The notes beneath the pieces are model-generated. The model had not been told where the DNA came from. It saw only the letters and a program-made list of their open reading frames with translations, and did no database searches. The position numbers were made by a program, and so were the translations under genes. This document shows positions 21,072 through 30,323 of a DNA stretch of 64,000 bases, one piece after another; within the stretch, counting starts at the first letter, position 1, and every line of letters begins with the position of its first letter. Source of the DNA: Natrialba aegyptia DSM 13077 (lineage in GTDB: Archaea > Halobacteriota > Halobacteria > Halobacteriales > Natrialbaceae); the NCBI RefSeq assembly GCF_000337535.1, contig NZ_AOIP01000014.1:1-64000 (forward strand), written 5' to 3'.

Positions 21072-21190
21072 GCAGGAACCACCCCGCTTGGATTCATACG
21101 CCGTTGTGCGAGGACCAATAGGAAAAGGATTCCGTAACTCCATCACGATTAATAGACATCTAGGTGACATTTCAGCAGTCTCACGGAAAG

Positions 21191-21200
21191 TTATATATAA
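21191..21200 (+). promoter_or_regulatory. TATA box of the NSS transporter gene
   Basis: TTATATATAA, a perfect consensus-like palindromic TATA box, ends 22 bp before the ATG at 21223. This is a leaderless arrangement and fixes the start against the long upstream frame. Confidence 0.7.
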
Positions 21201-21222
21201 GTCCTATTTAAACAGCGTAGGC

Positions 21223-22563
21223 ATGGCACAACGTGAGTCATGGGCAACGAGGACAGGGTTTATTCTCGCTGCCGTGGGTAGTGCTGTTGGGCTTGGAAAT
21301 ATCTGGCGGTTCCCCTACCAGGTGGGTGAGTACGGCGGGGCAGCATTCCTCGTCGTCTACCTGTTGTTGGTCGCACTTGTCGGGTTCCCGGTCATGATGG
21401 TCGAGTTCACGATCGGTCGACACACCAAACGGAACCCCGTCGGTGCGCTCAAACGGGTCGGAAGGGGGGCCTGGACAAAAATCGGCTGGGTGTTCATTGC
21501 TGCCGGCTTCGTTATTCTCTCGTACTACAGCGTCATCGCCGGCTGGATTCTCCGGTACACGGCCATCGGATTGCAGGGTAATTACGCCGCCGGCGGTGCC
21601 GGCGAGCAGTTCATGTCGGTTGCTGGGGGGATGGGATCCGTCGTAACCCACGCCATTTTCATGGCCGCAATTATCACCGTCGTCGCGTTTGGCATTCAGC
21701 GCGGGATCGAGTTCTCGGTCAAGCTCATGGTGCCCGCGATCATCGCCCTGCTGATCGGCCTGGCGGTCTACGCCGGAACGCTTTCCGGCGCTGGCGAGGC
21801 GTACGCGTACTACCTCTCGCCGGATCTGGGGACGATCGCCGCGAACTGGACCGACATCCTCCCCGCTGCAGCCGCACAGGCGTTCTTCACGCTCTCGCTC
21901 GGGATGGGTGTGATGATCACCTATGCGTCATATCTTGGTGAGGACCGGAACCTCGCGAAGGACGGTGCCATCATCGTCGCGCTCGACACCGCAATCGCGT
22001 TTACCGCTGGGCTGGTCGCGTTTCCGGTACTCTACACCGCCAACCTGACGGATGTCGTCGACGGACCGAGCTTCATCTTCGTCAGTCTCTCCGAAGCCTT
22101 TAGCAATGTCCCGCTCGGCGGGATCCTCGGCGCAGTCTTCTTCGCCATCGTCACGATCGCCGCGCTGTCGAGCGCGATCAGCATCATGGAGGTCGTCGTC
22201 TCGTATCTGATCGACGAACATGGCGTCGACCGGCTCCCGGCAACGGTCGGCCTCGGTATCCTAATCTTCCTCGTCGGTCTGCCGGTAGCGTACGAACCGA
22301 ACGGTCTCAACTGGCTCACCGTGTACGACGGGTTCGCGAACTCGATCCTTCTCATCCTCGGCGGCCTGCTGCTTGCCATCTACATCGGCTGGGTCGCAAC
22401 CGACCTCGGCCTCGATGAACTCGGCAAAGGGATTCAGGACCTCGGATCGTGGGGAATGGCCTGGATCTGGACGCTCCGGATTCCGGTCATCATCGTGTTA
22501 CTCGTCGTCCTTGCGCAGAACACGATCGGATACTACGACAGCCTCATGGGTATCTTCGGCTGA
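21223..22563 (+). CDS. Sodium-dependent transporter, NSS/SNF family
   Basis: 446 aa from the ATG at 21223. Eleven to twelve helices; helix 1 has the sodium/substrate unwound segment AAVGSAVGLGNIWRFPYQVG, the family's best-known signature. Conserved AVFFAIVTIAALSSAISIME (helix 8 region) contributes the second sodium site. Members take up amino acids or other amines with sodium. Codon use appears less GC-extreme here than in neighbours, for example TTATT and GGAAAT in the first 100 bp. It lies directly upstream of a decayed solute-binding-protein gene, which has its own TATA box. Confidence 0.92.
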   Translation: MAQRESWATRTGFILAAVGSAVGLGNIWRFPYQVGEYGGAAFLVVYLLLVALVGFPVMMVEFTIGRHTKRNPVGALKRVGRGAWTKIGWVFIAAGFVILSYYSVIAGWILRYTAIGLQGNYAAGGAGEQFMSVAGGMGSVVTHAIFMAAIITVVAFGIQRGIEFSVKLMVPAIIALLIGLAVYAGTLSGAGEAYAYYLSPDLGTIAANWTDILPAAAAQAFFTLSLGMGVMITYASYLGEDRNLAKDGAIIVALDTAIAFTAGLVAFPVLYTANLTDVVDGPSFIFVSLSEAFSNVPLGGILGAVFFAIVTIAALSSAISIMEVVVSYLIDEHGVDRLPATVGLGILIFLVGLPVAYEPNGLNWLTVYDGFANSILLILGGLLLAIYIGWVATDLGLDELGKGIQDLGSWGMAWIWTLRIPVIIVLLVVLAQNTIGYYDSLMGIFG

Positions 22564-22677
22564 GAGACGAGGGTCGAACTGCGAATCGAAACCGAACAGA
22601 GACTAGCCTTTTTCAGTCGGTCGCTGCACTGATCCACTGACGAGAACCGTCTCCAGCCGCCATCTCACCTAAACTCT

Positions 22678-22684
22678 TTTATAT
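22678..22684 (+). promoter_or_regulatory. TATA box before the broken solute-binding-protein gene
   Basis: CTTTTATATG precedes the ATG at 22698 by about 20 bp, so the promoter of the decayed gene is still present. Confidence 0.5.
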
Positions 22685-22697
22685 GTGTGGTGTGATC

Positions 22698-23490
22698 ATG
22701 TACCATAGATTGGGAACTCAACCGACGGCGGGTACTGAGTGGTATCGGTGCAGCAGGTGTGGCCGGTGTGGCCGGCTGTATCGGTGACGAAGGTGGCGTC
22801 ACAGAAGCGGGCCGGACGTCCTGAACATCATCGGCTATCCCGAAAGCGGCATCCAGATCTTTCGGGACTACTACTCGAACTACGACAACGGAACCGACAT
22901 TATCGTCCCTGACGGGCTCCAAGACGGCGATCTTCCCGGCGAAGTCGACAACGACATGGAAAACGTCATCGGGACCGCACCGGCCTCGGAAGGACCGAAC
23001 GAGGATGCTTCAACGACCTCTACGAGGACGAGTTCGGCGACTCGCCGGGCGTCTTCAACTCGCACACGTTCGACGCGGTCGCGGTCTGTGTCCTCGCGAA
23101 CATCGCAGCCGGCGAGAACGACGGCGAGGCGATCCGCGACCAGATGCGCCGGGTCGCAAACCCCGGCGGCGACGAGTACGGTCCCGGCGAACTCCAGGAC
23201 GCCGCGGAAGCCGTCGCCGACGGCGACGAAATCTCGTATCAAGGTGCCTCGAGCAGCGTCACCTTCGACGATATCGGCGATCCGGCGGACGCCGGCTACG
23301 ACGTCTGGGAGTTCGCGGACGGCGGAACTGAGACGATCGATACGGTTGCGTTCGAGGGCGAGGGCCCTGGCGGCGAAATGGCGGACGATTCCCCCGGCGG
23401 GACTGACCGCGAGGTAATGGTCGCGATGTTGCTCCCCGAGACCGGCGACCTGGGTGAACTCGGCAGTCCGATGATCCAGGCCGGTGAACC
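22698..23490 (+). pseudogene. Decayed branched-chain-type ABC substrate-binding protein
   Basis: Three broken pieces of a LivJ-like lipoprotein. Piece 1 (22698-22811): after a probable one-base insertion in codon 2 (ATG-T-ACC) it reads DWELNRRRVLSGIGAAGVAG and a lipobox ending in GC. Piece 2 (about 22812-23350) jumps to the C-terminal domain, DVLNIIGYPESGIQIFRDYY, with a missing T near 23010 needed to continue to DLYEDEFGDSPGVFNS and VTFDDIG. Piece 3 (about 23360-23490) is an N-terminal segment, TDREVMVAMLLPETGDLGEL, fused in frame after the C-terminal end. The order N-C-N implies two tandem copies collapsed by internal deletions. No permease or ATPase genes remain nearby. Confidence 0.85.
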
Positions 23491-23674
23491 GCAGTTGGGC
23501 GATCGAGAACGGGATCGAACGCGTGTTTACAACAGTCATCCACTAGTCGAACAGGACGAGAACAGCCAGTGCGACAGTTCGCTCTGCCCGACACTACTCC
23601 TGCCGGTCGACTCCGTTCCCCGGTCCGAGACACAGTACAGTCACGAACCCCGAGAAGATGCCTCCAGACGCCGC

Positions 23675-23977
23675 TCACTCCATCTCCCACTCCGCATCAT
23701 CCGCCCGGACGGCCGCTACCTCCTCCCGGTCGCCGAGCACGCGAAAGACGAACCCCGCATCGTCCCGTTCGAACTGCAGATCAATCGTCGTGATATCCGC
23801 ACTGAACTCCGCTACCTCAGATAGTGATCCTTCCCGCGATGCGGGCGCTTCGAGGCCGTAGTCCTCGTATGCGACCTGTGTCGAGGCGACGACCATGTCT
23901 TCCGCATCGTATACGTCCGCATCGATCCCGCTTGTATCCGTCTCTCGAATCTCGAGTCGGTACGTCTGAATCGGCAT
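23675..23977 (-). CDS. Small acidic protein of unknown function
   Basis: 100 aa from the ATG at 23977 (MPIQTYRLEIRETDTSGIDA); the longer upstream frame has Cys/His-rich sequence unlike a haloarchaeal protein. The protein is strand-rich, acidic and without cysteines. It is probably a small beta-structured cytosolic protein. No family recognised. It ends 158 bp after the pseudogene remnants and is convergent with them. Confidence 0.65.
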   Translation of the reverse strand: MPIQTYRLEIRETDTSGIDADVYDAEDMVVASTQVAYEDYGLEAPASREGSLSEVAEFSADITTIDLQFERDDAGFVFRVLGDREEVAAVRADDAEWEME

Positions 23978-24067
23978 AGTGGCCGTTCTTCCGGGTATCG
24001 GATGGCAATACGGCTTACATGCGCATGCGTCACAGCTCAGACAGCACAGGCACAACTGACGGCCAGA

Positions 24068-24967
24068 TCACACCGACTCGTAGGAGCCAAGCCGAGTCCC
24101 ATCGAGAAGATACGCCTCTCCGTCCGCGAGGCCGTCCGGAAGAAACGGCGAGAGAAACGACTGCTCCGGCAGGTTCACCCACGTCCCCCCGACGAGTTCA
24201 TTGAACGCCGGGAGGACGATAATCTGTGGTGGCTCGGCCGTCCCATTGTCCGCGAGCCACGGCAGTGTCGCGCCGAAGTGGTCGCAAAACGGGTCCGGGT
24301 CGAGCCGTCCGCGGAGCCAGACGCGTTCGACGCGACTCCCGCCGACTTCGTCTTCGAGGCGGACGCACGGGTGTTCGTGGCCGAGACAGACGACTGATGA
24401 GCCGAGAACGGCGCGCGAGGGCCAGGTGTGTCCGTGACAGACGCCGACGGTGCCGGTGTTGGTGCTAGTGCCCTCGGAACCATCGGGGCCGAGCGCGATA
24501 CCGTCGCCGGAAACGATGGTTACCGACCCCGCTGGCGGACCCGCCGAGGGGACTGCTCCATCGGCTGGCTCCAGCCACGTCTCGATCGCGCCGTCGTGGT
24601 TGCCTTTCACGATCGTCACGTCGAGCGATCGCAACGGTTCGGATTCGAAGAGCACCTCGAGTTCAGCTCGCTCGGCACCGCCGGGGTCGCCGATCGAATG
24701 CATGAGATCGCCGAGGACGACGAGGCGGTCGGGATTGGTGTGCTCAATGAGCGAATAGAGACGTTTGCGGCGCTCGGGGGCGTGACTGGGAACGTCGACG
24801 CCGCGTTCGTATCGCAAGCCGGCTTCGTAGCCGGCGTGGTAGTCCGCAATGAGAAGCGCCCGCTCGGTCCCGAGATCGGCGAGGGCGGCCGGTTGGCCGG
24901 GGACGGGTTCGACGTGGGTGGTCGAAGTCTCGTTCTCGTGGGTGTCGGGCGGGCGGGAATCTCGCAT
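24068..24967 (-). CDS. rpe: Calcineurin-like metallophosphoesterase of the RPA operon
   Basis: 299 aa from the ATG at 24967. All metallophosphoesterase blocks are seen in order: LLIADYHAGYEAG, VVLGDLMHSIGD, IVKGNHDGAIE, CHGHTWPS and CLGHEHPCVRLED (metal-binding Asp, His and Asn). It is the third gene of rpa-rpap-rpe, starting 11 bp after rpap; this order is known from Haloferax volcanii, where rpe is co-transcribed with an RPA and its associated protein. The biochemical role of Rpe is not settled; a nuclease or phosphodiesterase acting with RPA is a fair guess. Confidence 0.9.
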   Translation of the reverse strand: MRDSRPPDTHENETSTTHVEPVPGQPAALADLGTERALLIADYHAGYEAGLRYERGVDVPSHAPERRKRLYSLIEHTNPDRLVVLGDLMHSIGDPGGAERAELEVLFESEPLRSLDVTIVKGNHDGAIETWLEPADGAVPSAGPPAGSVTIVSGDGIALGPDGSEGTSTNTGTVGVCHGHTWPSRAVLGSSVVCLGHEHPCVRLEDEVGGSRVERVWLRGRLDPDPFCDHFGATLPWLADNGTAEPPQIIVLPAFNELVGGTWVNLPEQSFLSPFLPDGLADGEAYLLDGTRLGSYESV

Positions 24968-24978
24968 GCCGAACTCGA

Positions 24979-26829
24979 TCAGATCGCTTTGAGCGTTTCG
25001 TCGCTCGATTCGTAGCACTGCCCGCCCATCAACGCGTCCTGAATCGCGTCTTCGACGTCGGCCTCGGACGCGCCGGTGTCGGCGGCGACGGTTTCGACCA
25101 GCTCCGTGCGGTCCGCCCCGTCGCCGTCGTCTAGCTCCTCCATGATGTCGACGACGTGGGCCTGGAGGTCGACAGCCTCCGACTCCTCGGGCTCTTCGGC
25201 CTCAGTCTCGTCCGCATCGGTCGCGTCCACGTCACTCGCGCCGGTGTCCGGTTCCGGCTCTTCCGTCTCCAGGTCCGGTTCCGATTCCGATTCCGCTTCG
25301 TCGTCTCCCTCGGATTCGGTCTCGAGATTCGACGCCGGCGGTGCACCGAGGTCGTCGCTCGCGCTCGCACTCGCACTCGTTTCCGTGTCCGTGTCCGCCG
25401 CTGTCTCCGCTTCGTTCGATTCACCGTCGCCAGCCGTCGCATCGTCGGCGGCGTCGGCGTCGGTGACGTCCGCAGCGTCCGGCACATCGATGTCCGCTTC
25501 GCCCGGATCGTCGACCTCGGTCCCCGTCGTGAACTCGGTCCCGAACTCGTCTTCGATCTGCTCGCGCTCTTCGTCGTCCATCTCGTACATGCCGCTGTCA
25601 CCGGGATCGGGATCGGGACCGGAACCGGTATCGACATCAGCATCAGCATCGAAGTCGCCGAGCGATTCGGACCCTGCATCATCGGCTTCGGTCGATTCGG
25701 CCGTGTCGTCCGTGGTATCCTCGGAATCTACAGTCCCTTCAGTACCGGTAGTTTCCTCGGGATCCGTCGTACCGGCTTCAGTCGCCGCGCCGCTGGACGC
25801 ATCCGTTTTTTCGCTCGCTGCAGCCGTCTTGCTCTCGTCCGACTCGAGTTCATCGTCGGCTGTGACCTCGTCACCGGACTCGTCGAGATCGACGCTCGTC
25901 GTTTCCGTTTCGGTCGCCGTACCGGTGGCGGCCGCCGTCTCGTCGGTGTTTGCCGGCTCGTCGCCCGCTGTTGCCGTTGCCGCAGTGGCCGTGTCGACTG
26001 TCTCCGACTCGGCGTCCGTCGCTCCACCAGCGCCACCAGCGAGTTCACGCTCGTCGATATCGAGGCCGTCGCTGGCAGCAAGCGACGCGAGCGAGTCGAA
26101 AGTCGCGTCCCCGCCCGTTTCGTCCGGTCGAACGGTGAACTCGCCGACCTCGTCGCGGTCGTTCGCGACGACTTCGACCGCCTCTATCGCACAGTCGCGA
26201 AGCGCGGCGAGGTACGACGGCGTCGTGCCGTAGTGGTCCCGTGCGAGCGGGATGCCCGCCGCGAGGCCGAACTCGACGCCGGCCTCGCGCAGGGCGTCGG
26301 TCACCCCGTCGTCGCTCGCGTCCGGCAGCGAGTCGAGCGTCGCAGCCTCGGCGTAGGTGCCGATGCGCTCGATGGTCTGTTCAGCCGTGGTGACGACCCA
26401 CCGGTCGCGCGTTGGGGCGTCGACCGCGGCGATGCTCTCCGGCCGAATCGACGTGTAGACGCGGTCGCCGTCGTCGGGTTCGAACGTGCGAGCTTTGCCG
26501 GTCACCGCGACGAACGCCGGCGGTTCGACCTGCTCTAAGAAGGCCAGCGCATCGGGCTGGTACTGCCCGGCGTAGACGACGAACGCACCCGTCGGATCGA
26601 CGACGCGGGCGCGAACCATCTCGTCGTTGACCGCCGTGACCTCGGTGAGCGTCCCGACGGCGAAGACGCGGTTGACCCGGGCACCGGTCGGTGAAACGAC
26701 GTAGTTCGGCGCGCGCTCCTCGTCGCTCTCCGCGTACGACAGCGAGGCGTCGTCGTACTCCGCCGCGAAGAGCCGATAGGCGATCTCGCGGCCCGGAATC
26801 TCCTCGTCGTCGGAGCCGTTTGCGCTCAT
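24979..26829 (-). CDS. rpap: RPA-associated protein
   Basis: 616 aa. Residues 1-230 form an OB-fold region (REIAYRLFAAEYDDASLSYA, then VNRVFAVGTLTEVTAVNDEM and VVDPTGAFVVYAGQYQPDAL), as in COG3390 RPA-associated proteins. Residues about 250-540 are an extreme low-complexity acidic linker of Asp, Glu, Thr, Ser and Ala. Residues about 550-616 are a winged-helix-like tail (HVVDIMEELDDGDGADRTEL). The start ATG overlaps the rpa stop (ATGA), so translation is coupled. H. volcanii Rpap proteins pair specifically with their own RPA in DNA repair; the linker here is much longer than I would expect. Confidence 0.88.
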   Translation of the reverse strand: MSANGSDDEEIPGREIAYRLFAAEYDDASLSYAESDEERAPNYVVSPTGARVNRVFAVGTLTEVTAVNDEMVRARVVDPTGAFVVYAGQYQPDALAFLEQVEPPAFVAVTGKARTFEPDDGDRVYTSIRPESIAAVDAPTRDRWVVTTAEQTIERIGTYAEAATLDSLPDASDDGVTDALREAGVEFGLAAGIPLARDHYGTTPSYLAALRDCAIEAVEVVANDRDEVGEFTVRPDETGGDATFDSLASLAASDGLDIDERELAGGAGGATDAESETVDTATAATATAGDEPANTDETAAATGTATETETTSVDLDESGDEVTADDELESDESKTAAASEKTDASSGAATEAGTTDPEETTGTEGTVDSEDTTDDTAESTEADDAGSESLGDFDADADVDTGSGPDPDPGDSGMYEMDDEEREQIEDEFGTEFTTGTEVDDPGEADIDVPDAADVTDADAADDATAGDGESNEAETAADTDTETSASASASDDLGAPPASNLETESEGDDEAESESEPDLETEEPEPDTGASDVDATDADETEAEEPEESEAVDLQAHVVDIMEELDDGDGADRTELVETVAADTGASEADVEDAIQDALMGGQCYESSDETLKAI

Positions 26830-28145
26830 GCGTCCACCTCCTCGGCGTCCGCGCCATCATCGATCTCCGCTACCTTCTCAACCGCCTCGAGGAAGGTGCG
26901 TGCACGCGCCTGCGCATCGTCGTCGCTCTCCTCGAAGCGTTCCGCGTCGAGATTCGCCCCGTACTCGTCAACCGAGAGGTGTCCGCGCACGCTGAACTCG
27001 CGGCCGACGATGCGCTCGCGGATCGTATCGGCGACGACCGACTGGTCCATCGCCTCGCGCGCTTGCTCGAGGGCGTCGTCGAGGGTGCCGCCGTAGACAG
27101 CCGCGGTCAGTTCGTCGTCCAGTACGACCGTGACGGTGCCGGTGCCGTCGTCGAGGATCGCCTTCACGCGAAGGTCGTCGATCCCGTCGACGTCGCCGTG
27201 GGTCCGGCACTGCCCTTTCTGAATGACGCGGTAGCACTCCGGACAGCGCTGGATAATTCCGGAGCCGTCCCGCACCGCGATCACGTTGCCGACGAGTTCA
27301 ACGTCGTAGATGCCGCCCGTCGCGACGGCCTCGCTGACCGCCATCGTCGTCGTGTCCGCACCCACCTCGATCTCGCGGTCGAGTTCGGTGACCGTCGAGA
27401 ACTCGGAGACGTTGACCTCGGGGACGCCGCGGAACTCCTGGACGTAGGCGTTTTCGATGCGAACGGGGCCACCGTCCTCGATTTCGGGAGCGGGGTCCCA
27501 GTTCGTGAACGGGAGGCGGCCGCTCTCGTCGCCGACGACGCCGCTCAGGATTTCCGTCTCGCCGTCGCGGCCGTCGATCGTCCGGCGTTCGCACTCGAGG
27601 ACGGCGACCTCGACGGCTCTCGCGCGGTCTCCCGTCTGGAGGTCGGCGAGGGTCGCCTCGCCGCCGATTTCCTGCGTGAGCTGCAGCGACTCGTCGACGA
27701 ACGAGAGCGAGGTGCTTTCCCCGAGGTTGAGTTCGGGTTCGCCGTCCCACTCGCGGACGCCGGCATTGCCGGCGGTGATCGTGTCGCCCGGCGAGAGCCC
27801 GAAGTCCTCCCAGGCGGTGTAGTCGATGGTGCCGGTCTCGTCGGCGAGTTCACCTTCGACGATGACGTGGTCCGATCCCTGGTAGCGGATCGATCGCTTG
27901 CCGGCGGTCAGGACGGTGCCCGTGACGGTGACGTTGCCGTCGTCGGGCGTGATATCGCCGATTTCCTTGCTTGAGGGGGAACCGCTGCCGCCGCTCGAGC
28001 CGTCGCCGTACTTTCGTCGGAGGCTCTGTTTGGCTTCGTCGACCGGAACGCTGTACTCCACGAGATTCTGCAGGTCGGATTTGACCTCCTCTTTGTCAAC
28101 GCCGAGGTCGGAGGCGAGATCCTCGGCATGATCGTCGAGTTCCAT
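26826..28145 (-). CDS. rpa: Replication factor A (single-stranded DNA-binding protein)
   Basis: 439 aa from the ATG at 28145 (MELDDHAEDLASDLGVDKEE). A short helical N-terminus is followed by three to four OB folds (VTVTGTVLTAGKRSIRYQG; ERRTIDGRDGETEILSGVVG; VELVGNVIAVRDGSGIIQRC) and one zinc finger with C-x2-C-x8-C-x-H (CPECYRVIQKGQCRTHG), then a C-terminal OB fold. It coats single-stranded DNA in replication, recombination and repair. First gene of the rpa-rpap-rpe operon; overlaps rpap by 4 bp. A few extra upstream codons are open but Arg-rich and not believable. Confidence 0.93.
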   Translation of the reverse strand: MELDDHAEDLASDLGVDKEEVKSDLQNLVEYSVPVDEAKQSLRRKYGDGSSGGSGSPSSKEIGDITPDDGNVTVTGTVLTAGKRSIRYQGSDHVIVEGELADETGTIDYTAWEDFGLSPGDTITAGNAGVREWDGEPELNLGESTSLSFVDESLQLTQEIGGEATLADLQTGDRARAVEVAVLECERRTIDGRDGETEILSGVVGDESGRLPFTNWDPAPEIEDGGPVRIENAYVQEFRGVPEVNVSEFSTVTELDREIEVGADTTTMAVSEAVATGGIYDVELVGNVIAVRDGSGIIQRCPECYRVIQKGQCRTHGDVDGIDDLRVKAILDDGTGTVTVVLDDELTAAVYGGTLDDALEQAREAMDQSVVADTIRERIVGREFSVRGHLSVDEYGANLDAERFEESDDDAQARARTFLEAVEKVAEIDDGADAEEVDA

Positions 28146-28272
28146 CACTTGCCTTTCGTGTGGGGGCTTCAAAAGCGTTCCCGCAACGGGGTGAAAGTAA
28201 AGCGTTCGAACGGATTTCGGCGGACCGAGTTCGCCGGTGGACCGCGGGCGTGACCGGATGATGAAGACGTTG

Positions 28273-29262
28273 TTAGTCCGCGTAGCCGAGCGCCGAGAGA
28301 CGTTCCTCGACGTCGCTCTCGTCGGATTCGGCCGATTCGTCGGCTGCGGTCGGCGTCTCGATCGTCTCCTCGGGGGCGTCGCCCGATCGCACAATCTGTT
28401 TTCGCTCCGTATACGGCGGAACGAACCACGGGACGGTGTTCAGTTCCGGCATCCGGATGTTCGTCGGGTGGAAGTAAACCGGGACCGGGAACGGCGTGGC
28501 CCACTCGCCGAGCGCGTTTCCGTGATCGGCCGTGATCACCGTCTTCCCCGGGAGATCCTCGGCGAGGGGCACGGCCTCCTCAAGTACCCGAATCAGGTTG
28601 TCGCGATAGGCTTCCCAGAAGACGCCTTCCTCGATCTCGCCGTTTTGCAACTCTTCCCAGACGAATCCGGGCGCATCGTCCATCGAATCTTCGAGCATCA
28701 TATCCCGAAGTCCGCTCGTGATGTCGCTGTCGACATCGAGTTGCGTTTCGCCGATGAACGGGACGTGGGGCTGCATGAAGTGAGCGATCAGCCGCTTGTT
28801 CGGGTAGGTGTCGTGAGCGGACCGGGCGCGTTCGGAAAGAACCGCCGGGAGAACGGTCCCTGCCTCGTCGTCCCAGTCGTCGATCCAGGCGCGGTCCGTA
28901 TCGTAGAACGCGTCGTCAAGAATTCGTTTTTCGTGGGGGTTCGCGGTGACGTAGACGGTGTCGTTGTGGGTCCGTCCCTCGAAGTTCTCGGAGAGGAACT
29001 CCGGCGACGAACTGCCGCGAGACTGAAACCGGGAGAGTTCGCCGTCTAACGAGTTCTTGGCATAGATCTGCGTGAACAGATCGTATCGACAGCCGTCGAG
29101 AATAATCAGGTTGTCCCAGTCCGCATCCATGACGTACTCGCCGTCGTTTCCCCGAATCCGCTTCTGGATCGGACCGAGAACGGAGGACAGCAGGAGTTGC
29201 CGTCGCATAAAGGGAGACGTCAGTGTTCCCTTCGCCATAGTCAGTTTTTCCTGTAGGGCCAT
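28273..29262 (-). CDS. Sulfatase/alkaline-phosphatase superfamily hydrolase
   Basis: 329 aa from the ATG at 29262, supported by a TATA box about 27 bp upstream; another ATG lies at 29238. DNLIILDGCRYDLFTQIYA is the N-terminal metal/nucleophile region (the usual D-x-x-R context), HFMQPHVPFIG is mid-protein and VITADHGNALGEW is the C-terminal metal site. The C-terminus ends in VEERLSALGYAD, a common haloarchaeal sulfatase tail. The residue after LDG is Cys followed by Arg, compatible with a formylglycine-type or phosphonate-mutase-type active site, but the CxPxR motif is not complete, so sulfatase activity is uncertain. An operator-like palindrome overlaps its start. Confidence 0.82.
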   Translation of the reverse strand: MALQEKLTMAKGTLTSPFMRRQLLLSSVLGPIQKRIRGNDGEYVMDADWDNLIILDGCRYDLFTQIYAKNSLDGELSRFQSRGSSSPEFLSENFEGRTHNDTVYVTANPHEKRILDDAFYDTDRAWIDDWDDEAGTVLPAVLSERARSAHDTYPNKRLIAHFMQPHVPFIGETQLDVDSDITSGLRDMMLEDSMDDAPGFVWEELQNGEIEEGVFWEAYRDNLIRVLEEAVPLAEDLPGKTVITADHGNALGEWATPFPVPVYFHPTNIRMPELNTVPWFVPPYTERKQIVRSGDAPEETIETPTAADESAESDESDVEERLSALGYAD

Positions 29263-29279
29263 GAATGACTGTTCATTCA
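29262..29279. promoter_or_regulatory. Operator-like palindrome at the sulfatase-like gene start
   Basis: TGAATGACTGTTCATTCA: 7-bp arms with a 4-nt spacer, placed between the TATA box and the start codon on the minus strand. A bound repressor here would block initiation. The first 14 bases recur at 36541 in front of an ABC transporter gene. TetR-type regulators bind such sites in many prokaryotes; the regulator here is unknown. Confidence 0.6.
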
Positions 29280-29285
29280 CAGCGA

Positions 29286-29293
29286 TTAAAAGA
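29286..29293 (-). promoter_or_regulatory. TATA box of the sulfatase-like gene
   Basis: Minus-strand TCTTTTAATCG lies about 27 bp before the ATG at 29262, giving an essentially leaderless transcript. Confidence 0.5.
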
Positions 29294-29607
29294 TTACCGA
29301 ATGTGATTTCCGAAAACAACAAACACGGTGGGAGTTGGGATCGTACGCTTCAACCCAGAGACCAAATATTCCGGGCGTTGGGCCGAGGGAGCTCGAATTC
29401 GTAGATGCATGGCCTAGCCGGTACGGAAGACGACACAGGGGCGAACAGGAAAGCGCTGACTCGCCCGCAGTGAGTAACGGACCACAACTCACGAGTTCAC
29501 TGTGCCGCCATCGGCTCGCCACTCGTGGCGGACGGATCGCACGCCGTGACTACCACCGGCGGCGACGGACACCGTAGCTTCTTGGGGATTCCCGCCAGAG
29601 GGGGCGT

Positions 29608-30282
29608 ATGCACGTCGTCGTCAACGCCGCCACGAGTGCGGACGGCAAACTCTCCTCGCGCCGGCGCGAACAGGTCGCCATCAGCGGCGAGGCGGATTTC
29701 GACCGCGTCGACCGACTCCGGGCCGACAGCGACGCCGTCGTCGTCGGCGTCGGCACCGTGCTCGCAGATGACCCCCACCTCACCGTCAAGGACGACACCC
29801 TGCGCGAGCAGCGCCGCGAGGCGGGCGAGCCGGCGAACCCCGCCCGCGTCGTCGTCGACTCCACCGGTCGAACGCCGCTCGACGCCGCCGTCCTCGACGA
29901 TGCCGCGACGACGTACGTCTGCCTGACCGAATCCGCACCCGTCGAACAGCGACTGGATCTCGCCGACCGCGCCGAACTCGTGACCGCGGGCGACGAACGG
30001 GTCGACCTCCTGCGCGCCTTCGCCGCCCTCCAGAACCAGGGCCTCGAGCAGCTCATGGTCGAAGGCGGCGGCGAACTCATCTTCTCGCTGTTCGACGCCG
30101 GCCTCGTCGACGAACTCTCCGTCTTCGTCGGCCCGACGATCATCGGCGGTCGGGACGCGCCGACGCTGGCCGACGGCGACGGCTTCGTTGCAGACTTTCC
30201 CGAACTCGAACTCGCGGACATCGAGCGACTCGACGACGGGGTGCTGTTGACGTGGCGCGTCGCGGACGGAGCCGGAACGTAA
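29608..30282 (+). CDS. arfC: 2,5-diamino-6-ribosylaminopyrimidinone 5'-phosphate reductase
   Basis: 224 aa, the length of stand-alone RibD-C/RIB7-type reductases. NAATSADGKLSSRRREQ at the N-terminus, VVGVGTVLADDPHLTV (substrate/NADPH pocket) and VEGGGELIFSLFDAGLVDEL are all characteristic. In archaeal riboflavin and F420 synthesis the enzyme reduces the ribosylamino product of GTP breakdown with NADPH. No other riboflavin genes lie in the window. The closest other known function in the family is dihydrofolate reductase, but the motifs favour ArfC. Confidence 0.92.
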   Translation: MHVVVNAATSADGKLSSRRREQVAISGEADFDRVDRLRADSDAVVVGVGTVLADDPHLTVKDDTLREQRREAGEPANPARVVVDSTGRTPLDAAVLDDAATTYVCLTESAPVEQRLDLADRAELVTAGDERVDLLRAFAALQNQGLEQLMVEGGGELIFSLFDAGLVDELSVFVGPTIIGGRDAPTLADGDGFVADFPELELADIERLDDGVLLTWRVADGAGT

Positions 30283-30323
30283 GGTCGTCCGACACCCGCG
30301 GCTCAAGATCGCCGGCGTGGCGC

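Noticed and set aside
23144-23824. 226-aa plus-strand frame over the pseudogene end
   Set aside because: Its first part is a piece of the decayed solute-binding protein, and the rest runs into non-coding DNA and antisense of the gene at 23675-23977.
25156-26538. 460-aa plus-strand frame opposite rpap
   Set aside because: Antisense shadow of the repetitive rpap linker; Arg/Phe/Val-rich with no family features.
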